From: Drosophila miranda
Taxonomy: Eukaryota; Arthropoda; Insecta; Diptera; Drosophilidae
Length of the DNA: 64,000 nt
Direction: 5' to 3'
Assembly (NCBI RefSeq): GCF_003369915.1
Contig: NW_022881603.1
Span: 32,237,522 to 32,301,521 of the forward strand
Shown: positions 45,513 through 56,076 of the stretch, piece after piece
How the letters are laid out: each line of letters opens with the position of its first letter
How positions within the stretch are numbered: position 1 is the stretch's first letter
The notes under the pieces: generated by a model
Databases searched by the model: none
Told to the model about the DNA's origin: nothing
What the model saw: the letters and a program-made list of their open reading frames with translations, nothing else
Program-made: the position numbers and the translations under genes

Positions 45513-46042
45513 AGTTAACGTACCCAATTCTATTGAGCTCTTATAAGAGTGTAAACAATCTTTGGCTTTCCAAAACGAAAACCAATTTCAATCATGGGCC
45601 TCCGCCTAATTGATTTCTAAGATGTACAATCTCATGGGCTCCCGCCGCAATCCCAATCTTTGACACTCGCCTAAATGGAAAACCGATGTTTGCCCACACC
45701 CGGCTTCTCATAAACAATCTCACTCCCGGCTTCCTGCAGATCCTGCACTTTAGGCATTTTACAGTTCTCTCTTTGGATGACGAAATCCAATACTCGGGAT
45801 GGCGAAATCAATTGAAATGTTTATAGAAAAACTATTCCCGAAAGGGATCAACGATGCAAAGATCAGAAAGTTCAAGTGAGTCTTGATCCAGAAGCGACAC
45901 CGCAAAGTCGAGCTAAAAATTAAGATCGCGCAAACCCTTTGCCCGGAATCCTTTGTGACCCTCTACTTAAATCTATATCAGTGAAGTTAGAAGTAAAATA
46001 AAAACTTTTTAAAAACACAATCCGCTACCGCAGTTATTTAAT
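45513..46042 (+). repeat. LTR of a second gypsy-like element
   Basis: About 530 bases from AGTTAACGTACCC to CAGTTATTTAAT, placed directly before a perfect primer-binding site. AGTTA at the start is typical of gypsy-type LTRs. It has a TATA-like TTATAAGAG near 45541. No second LTR is in the window, so it is a truncated insertion. Confidence 0.75.
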
Positions 46043-46060
46043 TGGCGCCCAACGTGGGGC
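46043..46060 (+). other. Primer-binding site, tRNA-Lys
   Basis: TGGCGCCCAACGTGGGGC, a full 18-base complement to the tRNA-Lys(CTT) 3' end as I recall it, adjoining the LTR. Confidence 0.88.
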
Positions 46061-46437
46061 GACGTTGTATAAAAAGCACCGAATAATAAAAGTGTTGCGT
46101 CGTGTTGAAACCCGAAGGACAATTAATTAATGGAATAAATCCTTCAGATATAAAAACGCGGAGTGACTGTGAGCTATAAGATAAGAAAAAGTGAGATAAA
46201 AAGGAAACAAACCGGAGCTTAGGGTGTGCAAAAATAAATACAATATACAATACAATAACAAATACAAATACAATACAAAATACAAATAAATACAAAAAGC
46301 TAATCAAGACAATTTCAAAAATACAAAAAAAACCAAAACAACCAAAGTTTTTAAACAAAACCAACCAAACCAAAACACAAAGAAAGTGAAACTATCAGCT
46401 AAACCAAAGAAGGAAGACCCCCAGAAGACCCAGTTAA
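46061..46437 (+). mobile_element. Leader of the second gypsy-like element
   Basis: A-rich untranslated leader with repeated AATACAAATACAATACAAAA text. It ends abruptly at GACCCAGTTAAAATTC, where segment copy I begins. No gag is present, so the insertion is truncated by deletion or recombination. Confidence 0.7.
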
Positions 46438-46439
46438 AA

Positions 46440-46720
46440 TTCTATAAACATTTATAATCTGCACCGAGCCAACACTAGCTGACGGTACAGACGAGGGCGA
46501 ACTGACGAAGTAGACGGTGGAAAACGGTCTGGAAAAAATAGAATAGAATATTGACCGTACTTTCTACCCATTCCCAGGTTGTAGATATCGTGCACTTCGT
46601 AGTTTTCATTTTGGAGCTGTTTCAGCACAATAACCTTTTTTCACCTAGTGGTGATAGCTTTTTCCACGAACGCAGGTGTCTTATTTGGGATTGTTTCTGA
46701 CATCTGTCAAAAGTTAAATA
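46440..46720 (-). pseudogene. Unrecognised ORF fragment next to the zipper segment, copy I
   Basis: Reads MSETIPNKTPAFVEKAITTR then an in-frame TGA, then KKVIVLKQLQNENYEVHDIY and NLGMGRKYGQYSI in the same frame. An AG just before the start could be an acceptor. The counterpart in copy II (51340-51625) differs by two A's in the run before NENYEV. I know no family. Confidence 0.35.
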
Positions 46721-47799
46721 GAGTTGTGTGTCAATCTTTTTGCACTTGTGACTTTTCTTGTGAAACGTATATACACGTTCCGCCGACCCACCTTCTCATC
46801 GTACTGAGCTAATCATTACAACAAAATTTTAGTTGCTTTACTTCGCATCGCATCCACATCTCGCATCATGTCTTTCCATTTTGATCAAGTTTTATATTCA
46901 TATAAAGCAATGCAAAATCAGCAATATGATAATAAAGATATAAAAGGGTCATTCGTTATATAGAGCGGCTATACCACGATGCATAGTTTTGGCAATTGCG
47001 GTCAGCGTACTTTTGGGCGCACAGATTAGAACGAAGAAGGATAGATTCGAATCTGGCGGGCTAGGCCGATAGATCGACCATGGTTGCAAGTGTGTACACA
47101 CAATTTTTGTACAAACACATTATATAGATAATCTCTTACGTTTTATTTGTTTGACCTTTGGGCAAAATCAAATAAAAGCAAGTATTTAAAATAAACCAGT
47201 CGAGTAGAAAATTTATTCATTAGTCGGATAAAATTATGTGGGCAGGCCTGAGTGTTCTATTTAGCTAGTAATATTCGCCAGAATATCAAAAATACGTCGG
47301 TATATTTTGAAAATAATACCGTATATTTCAGTATTTATTTGAATCGGTAATAACCGGTTGACAACAATGAGTCCCATTCCATACTTTTAAATTATGTTCT
47401 TAAATTACTATATTTGGACATCGACTTAGGGTGAATATTACCAATTATTGGGGAATATTAACACGACGCATCCTGACATTCTGTCGCAGCCGTTTCCTGC
47501 CATAATTTTCATTGGCGGAAAGCAATAATCGCGTTCCATGTTGCGGAAAAATGCAAGCAACAATGCATACCCTAGGAAAGGATATTATAGAATTGAGAAA
47601 ATGTTTGTCATCCCAGGCAAAAATTTAGTCTCTGCTGCAAAAGCAAGTATTTAGAGTAAGCCAGTTAGTAAAAAAATTGATGCATAAATCGTATAAATTA
47701 TGTGGGTAGGGCTGAGAGATATAGATAGCTATTAATATTCCACGGAATATCAAAAACGAGGAATATGGATTATAGAGCTGAGTTCGTCAGTAAATTTAC

Positions 47800-47850
47800 G
47801 GTATATTTTGAAAATGCGGTATATTTTGGTATATTCCGAGGGTAAAAAAT
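47800..47850 (+). promoter_or_regulatory. Cluster of GGTATATTTT (Ohler motif 6-like) sites
   Basis: ACGGTATATTTTGAAAATGC followed by GGTATATTTTGGTATATTCC gives three motif-6-like core promoter matches within 50 bases. The same cluster is at 52705-52745, about 110 bases before the dolichol kinase start, and at 61363-61403. In copies I and III a short ORF starting MKIPDEPAEK follows at 47889 and 61455. Confidence 0.5.
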
Positions 47851-48049
47851 TTATAAAATAATAAAAAATTATTTCAAGCGGCGGTGAAGATGAAAATACC
47901 CGACGAGCCAGCAGAAAAAGTGATTCGGAAGGCTTTTCACAACATTAAGAATAGTCATTTTCAGAAGACCTCAAGAGAAAAAAAAATACAAAGCAGACAA
48001 TAATGAATAATAATAAATAAAAATAATTGGAAAAATAAACAATTACAAT

Positions 48050-48270
48050 GTATTACTTTTATATTAAATGCATGATTTTACGTGACAAATCATCACTTAT
48101 TAAGTGCATGATATTTAGTAAAAATCATCACCTATAAAATGCATGATTTTAGTAAAAATCATCGCTTATTATGTGCATGATCTTTAGGCAAAAATCATGC
48201 ATTTAATAAGCGATGATTTAAGCCAAAAAATCGTGAAAAATCATCGCTTATTAAGTCATGATTTTTTTCG
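48050..48270. repeat. Palindromic short-repeat array in the zipper intron, copy I
   Basis: Five or so imperfect units of 44-48 bases built on AAAATCATCGCTTATTAAGT and GCATGATTTT, some inverted (TTAATAAGCGATGATTT), so the DNA can fold into long hairpins. It is followed by several GTCATCG motifs to about 48400. The same array is at 61620-61840. Confidence 0.8.
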
Positions 48271-48773
48271 GCAATGCTCGATGACAATGTCATCGATTAT
48301 GCCTAGACATCTCCATGTTAATGTCATCAGCTCAGCGTATGGCCGGTCATCGACTATGTCATCGGGGGAGTGACGCGGTCATCGACGTGTCAGCAGCTGA
48401 GTCATTAATGACCCGTACTGCAGGGTAGCTAGAGCAGTACCACACACACACACAAACACACCACATGCAGAACATATTCAACACTAATACAGGGACAGAG
48501 ATTACAAACTTGTTTTGCCTCGCTCTCGCTGGATCCCTGACCCTGCTCTCCCCGCTCTTTCGTTCTCTTTTGTTTGGTGTGAGTGAGTCAGAGTGTGGCT
48601 GCGATATGCAAATTGGAAAATGTTGTGCAAAACCCTTTTAGCGGCAAATTGATTTGGTTTTTGACCAACTTGAAGAACTGTGGCATCTTTTAACGCTGAT
48701 GATTTCAGCAGAGAAATGAATGTGCGAATATGCAGGAGGAATATGTGGGCAAGGGTTCTTCAGTAGAACTCAC

Positions 48774-48905
48774 TTGATTCTCGTGGGGCACCCAGACCAG
48801 GCGCTTCTGTGTCCATTCCGCCTGTGTGGCCGGATCATTGTATTGGTTCCGTTCCACCGAAAGGTATTTCAGCTCGGGATCGTTGCGATCTACTTCTTCC
48901 GACAT
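48774..48905 (-). CDS. zip: zipper (non-muscle myosin II heavy chain), first coding exon, extra copy
   Basis: The exon encodes the first 44 residues of non-muscle myosin II heavy chain, MSEEVDRNDPELKYLSVERN and on to WTQKRLVWVPHENQ, the motor protein's SH3-like N-terminal region, and ends at a GTGAGT donor (48768-48773). It is intact here. Downstream on the minus strand the intron-like sequence runs to 46438 and then hits a retrotransposon, so exon 2 is not present and this is an orphan duplicate of exon 1. A (GA)n(TA)n microsatellite lies about 30 bases upstream of the ATG. Without further exons it cannot make myosin. Confidence 0.92.
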
Positions 48906-48921
48906 TGTAGCGGTGTATTTA

Positions 48922-48973
<52 letters not shown>

Positions 48974-50520
48974 CTCACTCAATTCAACTATGGTTTTGTC
49001 GTATTGAGTTTTCTCGTCGTAATGTGGGTGCTATTGAGGTTTTTTAATACACACTTTTCTGTTGAGCAGACAAACACAAAATAATGAATACGGTTTCGGT
49101 TTAATTTTCACATCGGAAACACCGGCGGCCATTGAGATACAATATTTTTCGCATTTATCTCGAGACGCGCGCTCTTTATCTTAGAAGAGCGGCACAGAAC
49201 GGAGGTGGCGAGAACAGTTTCAAAAGGGAAGAGCGCAAAAGAAGAAAAAATATGGCCACAGTTTGCTCAAAGCCGGCTGTGTCTAGAAATGAACCATTAA
49301 CCAGTTTGCATTCCGAAGAGTGCAGCAGGAGCAGCGGCAGAGCCGGCAGCAAACATTTTTGGTGGCTGGTTTCGGTTTCTTTTTCGAAGCAGAGCAGGTA
49401 TAGCGGCCATCATTCCATTCCTTTTCTCCCTTCTCTCTTCCTTCTTTGTGTACCGCTGTTCTGCGCTCTCCACATTTCAAAGCAGTTTTCCGCATATTTT
49501 GCACATTAATATTGTTTTTTATTCTCTCGTTTCACTTTGTCAGCACTGCATTTGTGCATATTCAACTCAATTTTCACCGAAATGCACGTATTTCGATGCA
49601 TTTGTTTCAACAAGCGGCGTCGGCGTTGGCATCGACATCAGCGTCAGCGTCGCCGACAGACCGGAGACTTTTGGGCGTTAAAATTATTCTACATGCATTT
49701 TATTTTTTCTTGTCGCGCTTGCTCCTCGCCTTCGGTTTTCGCTGTTTTCTCGCACTACCGATTTATTGATATATTGCTGGCAAGCTGCGTCTTGCAATGT
49801 CTTTTTATATGGAAATTGTGCGGTTTTATTTGTTTCAAGCGACAGCTGCACTTTCAGCGCACCAACACACACATGCACACACACACACACAAACACGCAG
49901 GAACTCACATTTCGACGCGTCGCACGTCGTTTCAGCGGTTGCTTTACTCACTGTTTATTGCCTTGTTGCGTTACGTTTCGCGTTCTCTCTATTTTCTCTT
50001 TCACTTTTGCCTACTCCACTATCCACTTGCTTCGTGGTCTTCGCGTTGTCTGTGTGTTTGGGTTTGACTTTTAACGATTTTAACGGTAGCACCTCTATAG
50101 TTTTCGATTTATTGTCAACGCGTACTCGCATTCAGTATATTTTCAGTATATATTCAGTATATATATACACATAATGGAAGAAAAAAAAGGGTATGAACAG
50201 CAGGCAAAACGGCCCTGAAAATGCAACCGCATGCAAGCTGAAATCCACTTTTGCTTAATATTTTCATCACACGCGAACCTCGACATTTGTCTTGGCTGTT
50301 TTTGCCCCTTGTCCTTACCCTTTTTTATAGCCCATTTTAAATTACGACTCAATTTTTCGTCGCAAGAAAGAGTGAACGATTTATCAATATGACACATTAA
50401 AATTATTAGACGAATAATTCATCAACCCCTTTTGTTACCTACATGGAATTTTTGCTTATAAAAACGAGAAAAAAGAGGATAAAAGGATAAAGTCACCCTT
50501 TTGACTTCAAGGTATATTGT
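48906..50520 (-). other. zipper 5' flank / 5' untranslated region, copy I
   Basis: Upstream of the zipper start codon. Contains a (CT)n(TA)n microsatellite at 48930-48968, a (CA)n run at 49865-49893 and repeated CAGTATATTTTCAGTATATA text at 50130-50165. Plus-strand open frames here (49132-50074) are conserved in copy III only because the DNA is duplicated; none has a protein motif. Confidence 0.6.
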
Positions 50521-51114
50521 TTGTCAACAACGCCGAGGTAAGGTTCGTACGAACCTTGCAATTTGCCTTGGCTGTTTTTGTTTGTTGTCCATACCCGTTT
50601 TTAAGGCCCATTAAAAAATAACGACTCATTTTTTCGTTTCAGAAGAGAGCAGAAGTCTGACCGTCTGATAAAAAAGATAAAAAAAGACCACGATATTTTT
50701 CACCTAAAGTGCTATAAAAATATTTAATCACGAATCATGCTGACTTAATTCGACTTAAGATTAGCTAAGACCTTCAGTCCTCAAAACATAATTTTATCCG
50801 ATAGATGAAATCAATTTTCTAGAAGATTAGCTAGCTTTAAATGCTTAATTTAATTTTATTGTGCCTAAAATAAGGTTTGAGCAAAGAAGGTCAGAAATAA
50901 AACGTAATGAAATGGACAGTGTTGCGATGAAAAATCCTCCAGGCTTGCGAAAAAATATCGGTATTTTTGTGCGATAAGCGCAACTTATCGGCCGCTTTTT
51001 TTTTAAATTACAATGTTATAAAGCTAAACAAAATGTTTTTACATTTTATTTCTGTTGATTTTGATTTTGATTTTATGACTATAATTATTTCGACCTTGTT
51101 ATATACATAGTAAA
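50521..51114. other. Unique spacer, no gene recognised
   Basis: AT-rich DNA between copy I and the Cys-rich ORF. It has two similar stretches of AACCTTGCAATTTGCCTTGG type around 50280 and 50555, showing that 50270-50340 and 50550-50640 are diverged repeats of each other. Confidence 0.5.
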
Positions 51115-51232
51115 TCAGCAACTGCATTTATTAATTTCGGCATCGCAGCATTCAGAAGCCGGATAGGCGTCGAGGCAACAGGCCGGATTGTAGACGAAAC
51201 AGTCGGTGGTCTGGTGCACTTCCTCTGTACCT
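51115..51232 (-). CDS. Small Cys-rich C-terminal exon, unrecognised
   Basis: Open on the minus strand to a TGA at 51115-51117. It reads TEEVHQTTDCFVYNPACCLD then AYPASECCDAEINKCSC, with eight Cys in 29 residues, like a secreted disulfide-rich peptide. No Met is in frame; a TGA lies upstream beyond an A run, so this must be a 3' exon or a decayed gene. It could belong with the ORF fragment at 51340-51625 on the same strand. Weakly supported. Confidence 0.35.
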
Positions 51233-51336
51233 TTTTTTTTATTGAATCAATTCTCCTTCGCCTCCTTTTGCTCTTATTTCTCTCTTGCTATTTCTTTTTT
51301 ATCTTTATTTAATTCAACAAATATTCCATTTTTTAT

Positions 51337-52752
51337 TAAAATTCTATAAACATTTATAATCTGCACCGAGCCAACACTAGCTGACGGTACAGACGAGGGC
51401 GAACTGACGAAGTAGACGGTGGAAAAAACGGTCTGGAAAAAAATAGAAATAGAATATTGACCGTACTTTCTACCCATTCCCAGGTTGTAGATATCGTGCA
51501 CTTCGTAGTTTTCATTTTTTGGAGCTGTTTCAGCACAATAACCTTTTTTCACCTAGTGGTGATAGCTTTTTCCACGAACGCAGGTGTCTTATTTGGGATT
51601 GTTTCTGACATCTGTCAAAAGTTAAATAGAGTTGTGTGTCAATCTTTTTGCACTTGTGACTTTTCTTGTGAAACGTATATACACGTTCCGCCGACCCACC
51701 TTCTCATCGTACTGAGCTAATCATTACAACAAAATTTTAGTTGCTTTACTTCGCATCGCATCCACATCTCGCATCATGTCTTTCCATTTTGATCAAGTTT
51801 TATATTCATATAAAGCAATGCAAAATCAGCAATATGATAATAAAGATATAAAAGGGTCATTCGTTATATAGAGCGCTATACACACGATGCATAGTTTTGG
51901 CAATTGCGGTCAGCGTACTTTTGGCGCACAGATTAGAACGAAGAAGGATAGATTCGAATCTGGCGGGCTAGGCCGATAGATCGACCATGGTTGCAAGTGT
52001 GTACACACAATTTTTGTACAAACACATTATATAGATAATCTCTTACGTTTTATTTGTTTGACCTTTGGGCAAAATCAAATAAAAGCAAGTATTTAAAATA
52101 AACCAGTCGAGTAGAAAATTTATTCATTAGTCGGATAAAATTATGTGGGCAGGCCTGAGGGTTCTATTTAGCTAGTAATATTCGCCAGAATATCAAAAAT
52201 ACGTCGGTATATTTTGAAAATAATACCGTATATTTCAGTATTTATTTGAATCGGTAATAACCGGTTGACAACAATGAGTCCCATTCCATACTTTTAAATT
52301 ATGTTCTTAAATTACTATATTTGGACATCGACTTAGGGTGAATATTACCAATTATTGGGGAATATTAACACGACGCATCCTGACATTCTGTCGCAGCCGT
52401 TTCCTGCCATAATTTTCATTGGCGGAAAGCAATAATCGCGTTCCATGTTGCGGAAAAATGCAAGCAACAATGCATACCCTAGGAAAGGATATTATAGAAT
52501 TGAGAAAATGTTTGTCATCCCAGGCAAAAATTTAGTCTCTGCTGCAAAAGCAAGTATTTAGAGTAAGCCAGTTAGTAAAAAATTGATTCATAAATCGTAT
52601 AAAATTATGTGGGTAGGGCTGAGAGATATAGATAGCTATTAATATTCCACGGAATATCAAAAACGAGGAATATGGATTATAGAGCTTGAGTTCGTCAATA
52701 TATTTACGGTATATTTTGAAAATGCGGTATATTTTGGTATATTTCTGAGGGT
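51337..52752 (-). repeat. zipper-bearing segment, copy II (truncated)
   Basis: Matches 46438-47862 almost base for base and ends at 52752 (GAGGGT), just before the dolichol kinase gene. It lacks the zipper exon. Internally, 52080-52230 and 52545-52740 are diverged repeats of each other (AAAGCAAGTATTTA...GTATATTTTGAAAAT). Confidence 0.88.
52705..52745 (+). promoter_or_regulatory. Putative dolichol kinase promoter, motif-6-like cluster
   Basis: Three GGTATATTTT-type sites end about 107 bases before the ATG at 52852. Motif 6 is a TATA-less core promoter element of Drosophila housekeeping genes, which suits a dolichol kinase. The cluster belongs to the duplicated segment, so whether it is the native promoter is open. 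Confidence 0.45.
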
Positions 52753-52851
52753 CAGGCCATATATCCGCGGGCGGATGGGCGTCCAAGAAAAAACAAACAT
52801 TTGGCACTTAGAAGTATGCTTTAAGCTGAGAAACAAATAAAACAAGCGACA

Positions 52852-54609
52852 ATGCGACGCTCAATCAGCGGAACAGAACATTCCGAATCGGACCTGTCCT
52901 CCGGCTCCACAACGGAGAGCAATTCCAGCGATTACGAGCATTTGGATAGACACCACAGCAGCAGCAGGGTCCACGACTCCACCACCGCCAAGCGAGACAA
53001 TGTCATGCTGCCCAGGTGAGTCAAAGTGCAAAGTTCCCAGTTGAGTGTTAATGACGCTCTACTTAATCTTATCTTATCACCAATCCACTGGACGAACAGG
53101 CCCTGGGCGTCGAGTGGCGGTTGGATGTGCTTTCTGATGCCGCTGGCCTTGGCCTCGCGCTTTCTAAACGCTCCGACCTGCAAGGAGCAGGTCCATCTCC
53201 ATCTGATGTTGACGGTGACAGCCGCTGGCATGTGCGTGGAGACACTCTGCTTCTTCGTGTACTTCTTTGCGGACACGAGCATACTGGCCAAATGCATCAT
53301 CAGCCTACTGCCGGGAACATTCACCGCACTTGGTTTCGGCCTCTGCCTGGGCACTTCCGGTTGTTTGCTGTGTTCGCGGGGTTCCTGATGATAGCTGGCT
53401 ACCAGCACTTTTACATCTGCATGATGCGTGGCTTCTCACGGTGCTTCACCTACGGCGAGGCCTCCATTCTATTCCAAGGTCTTATGCTGTTCGTGATAAG
53501 CGCCACTTACCGGCTCTACGAACTGTGCTCCGCGGACGCGGATGCCAAGACCTTTAGTGATTTTGACCGACTTAATCTTATAATGCTGGTGGGTTTAGGT
53601 GATCATTCATCCACATCTAATCCTGTCTAATCAGAATCAGAGCCCACTCTTTCACAGAATGCTTTGATGTGGCTGCTCATTCTCTGCGTGCTGGTGACCG
53701 CAGTTCCACGACTGCATGGGCCTATTCCTTTCTACCTGTTGCTGGGCCTCCTCGTAGTGGCAGTCACCTGTGCCCCCGTCACCAGTCCTCTGCCTATTGT
53801 GGCTCTGCTCCAGTTCATCTTCAGGAGCCCTAAGCGACTGCAAATTATAGGCTTCTACCTGGTGCTCGTTCTATTGACCGGCGCCACCATCACCTGGCAA
53901 CTGCGGCACACCGTTCAAGCCAACACCCGAATCCGTAAGATAATCCACCTGTTGATAGTGCTTGTCTTCGTTCCAGGAGTGCTCTTTCAGTGCACTCTAC
54001 TGTACTTAGCCACGGGCATAGCGCTGGCGCATTTGTGGTCCTGGAGCTGATGCGACTGCTAGAGATTCCTCCATTTTCGGACAGGCTGACCGACGCTTTC
54101 CACTCGTTCCGGGATGAAAAGGACGCTGGGGTTCTGGCGCTGACCCCGTTCTGCCTGCTTATTGGATGCTCCATGCCCTATGGCTGACTCCTTGCCCCTG
54201 CTCGGAAAAGATACTTTGATCCTGCTCTCGGGCATCCTGGCAGTGGGCGTGGGCGACACCTCGCGGCCAGTGTGGTGGGCTCCAAGATGGGACGCAACAT
54301 GTGGGGAAGTGAGTAGTGACAGGAGAACACTCCCATTGAACTGCTGACTAATACAACGTTTTCAACTCTTGCAGATTCTCACGTTCCCTGGAAGGCACTA
54401 TCGCCTTCGTGATGTCCATCCTTCTGTCCGTCTGGTTGCTGGAGGCGACCGGTCTGCTGGCCATGACACAGGCCAAGTGGTTTGCAACCATTTTCGCAGC
54501 CATCAACTCAGCCATGGTGGAGGCCTTTACCGACCAAGTGGACAATCTGGTGCTGCCCCTAGTCTTATTATATACTCGTTGGCCTGGCCTGATTCTGATC
54601 TCCTTGTGA
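52852..54609 (+). pseudogene. Dolk: Dolichol kinase, frameshifted copy
   Basis: Dolichol kinase makes dolichyl phosphate in the ER membrane for N-glycosylation. Exon 1 (52852-53015) encodes a Ser-rich cytosolic start, MRRSISGTEHSESDLSSGST. Exon 2 begins at 53100 and gives hydrophobic segments (MCFLMPLALASRFLNAPTCK onward). A frame change near 53360 leads into GFLMIAGYQHFYICMMRGFS. After an intron (53590-53657) come more membrane segments (NALMWLLILCVLVTAVPRLH). Breaks near 54030 and 54260 follow. The CTP-binding region is recognisable: LAVGVGDT at 54237-54260, then in another frame ASVVGSKMGRNMWG, then after the last intron SRSLEGTIAFVMS. The last exon ends AMVEAFTDQVDNLVLPLV. At least three frameshifts; a pseudogene unless they are sequencing errors. 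Confidence 0.85.
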
Positions 54610-55167
54610 GTGCATATACATATACATGCATATTGACCAACACTAATTATGGGACTGTACTTTTAATTTACCGTCATAGGATCTATAACAAATTATGTAG
54701 GTATCAATGCATATATGTATACTTACATACATATGTACATATGTGTATTTACAAACATAGTTTCTGCACATAGGCATAAATATTGAATTATTTCTGCTTG
54801 CTGTACAAAATTTTGAAATTGTATAATGTATTCCTGAACTTGTTGTATCACATTTCGAATGGGACTGATCTTCCCGAGAATCGTTCCACTTTTGGGATTT
54901 TGCGGCTACACGTTTTGCGCATGTTCCACACTTAACTTACGACTAAAAACATATTAAGGTATGGTATTCATTCAGCTCCTGCTTCTGCCTTAGGACCTGG
55001 ACCCGGTTGCAGGGCAAGACACCTAGACTGGAAAATGAATGACATGCTGGACTGCATTTAAAGGAACATTATGACAAGAACAAAACACTGGTTGCGGCCA
55101 TCCAATGCGTACGAACTCCCCGACTACGTCTGGGAGCTCTGTCATTGTACGCATCGGTGGCCCTGTC
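54610..55167. other. Convergent intergenic region
   Basis: Lies between the 3' ends of dolichol kinase (plus) and Cdk4 (minus). AT-rich with a TACATACATATGTACATATG microsatellite at 54720-54745; no gene seen. Confidence 0.5.
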
Positions 55168-56042
55168 TTAAAGCGGCTCCTGCGTGAAGTAATCGTGCTC
55201 TAGCAATCCAGGGCCGAGGGGCGCATGTTTATGTGTACGACAGCATTTGCTGGATGAAGGACACGGAGGAGGCATAGATTAGTATGTTTATCCAGACGGA
55301 GAGAGCACACACAAAGGTACATTCAACAGGTCTCGGAGAACTCGCACAGGTTGGGGCAAAAGTCACGTGCCGCTTGGGAAGGCGGTGAGGGAAATGCTCC
55401 GTGCACAGAGATGGTTTTGGGCCATTGCTGATCTGTGGGTCGGCCGTCAGCCTACAGGGGAGAGATGGAAACAACAGAGATTTAGATATAAACTTGATAC
55501 ACATTTAATTCGATACATACTCGAATATACGATCCAGCTGGTTCTTCTCTGATGTGCACGGAAAGAGCCTTCCGGTTGAACATCTCAAAGATTATGCAGC
55601 GGCACTCCAGAGATCCACGGAACTGTTGTAGGGCTGGATAAGAAGTACCTCGGGAGCGCGATACCACAGCGTAACAACCACTGATGTCAGCTTCATTTCG
55701 GAGTTGTATGTTTTGGCCAGACCAAAATCGGCAATCTTCAGATGGCCCTGAGCGGAAACTAGCAGATTCTGCGGTTTCAGATCGCGGTGGATGATGCGAT
55801 GCAAGTGCAGAAAGTCCACGCCGGTCAGGAGCTCCCGCGACAGACGCTGCCAGATGGGATCGTTTGGTTACACAGTTTGAACTAATGGAGGTATTATGCG
55901 TAATCACCTGGATTGTGGTGGGGACATGCCTGATTTGGGCAGGCGTTCGATGAGGTCAGACAAATCCTGCTCCAGGTGCTCAAAGACCAGAAGAATCATT
56001 AGTTGTCCGTCGCGCTCCAGAAACTGGCATACTTCGAACAGT
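55168..56042 (-). pseudogene. Cdk4: Cdk4 (cyclin-dependent kinase 4/6), 3' half only, frameshifted
   Basis: Cdk4 with cyclin D drives growth and G1 progression. Three exons are visible. 56042-55908: FEVCQFLERDGQLMILLVFE and DLSDLIERLPKSGMSP. 55846-55521: [20 protein letters not shown], with catalytic [11 protein letters not shown] in [11 protein letters not shown] and APE in WYRAPEVLL. 55451-55168: GRPTDQQWPKTISV, DFCPNLCEF, ending in a frame with RPSAL, LEHDYFTQEPL and TAA. The frame breaks at the end of each exon: one base is missing in PPTIQ near 55917, one in WSAACIIFEMF near 55586, another in KALFP, and more near 55395. The ATP-loop and PSTAIRE-like exons are absent from the window; a Helentron lies 35 bases upstream at 56077. 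A 5'-truncated pseudogene, or a copy split by rearrangement. Confidence 0.93.
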
Positions 56043-56076
56043 CTGCAAGAAGAGGGGAAATCAGATATGAACTTTT

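Larger units (their letters stand above)
46438..50520 (-). repeat. zipper-bearing segment, copy I
   Basis: About 4.1 kb. Its first 1.4 kb match 51337-52752, and from about 46855 onward it matches 60428-64000. It carries the first coding exon of zipper with upstream sequence, and, at the left end, a small ORF fragment found only in copies I and II. The copies are well over 95% alike by eye, differing mostly in homopolymer lengths. Confidence 0.88.

Noticed and set aside
46440..46720. In-frame TGA between two plausible protein parts as a selenocysteine or readthrough codon
   Set aside because: No SECIS-like hairpin or flanking support; decay or a missed intron is simpler.
49132..50074. Set of 70-176 codon plus-strand frames conserved at 62639-63722
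   Set aside because: They sit antisense to the zipper 5' flank and are conserved only because of recent duplication; overlapping frames all persist, which argues against coding.
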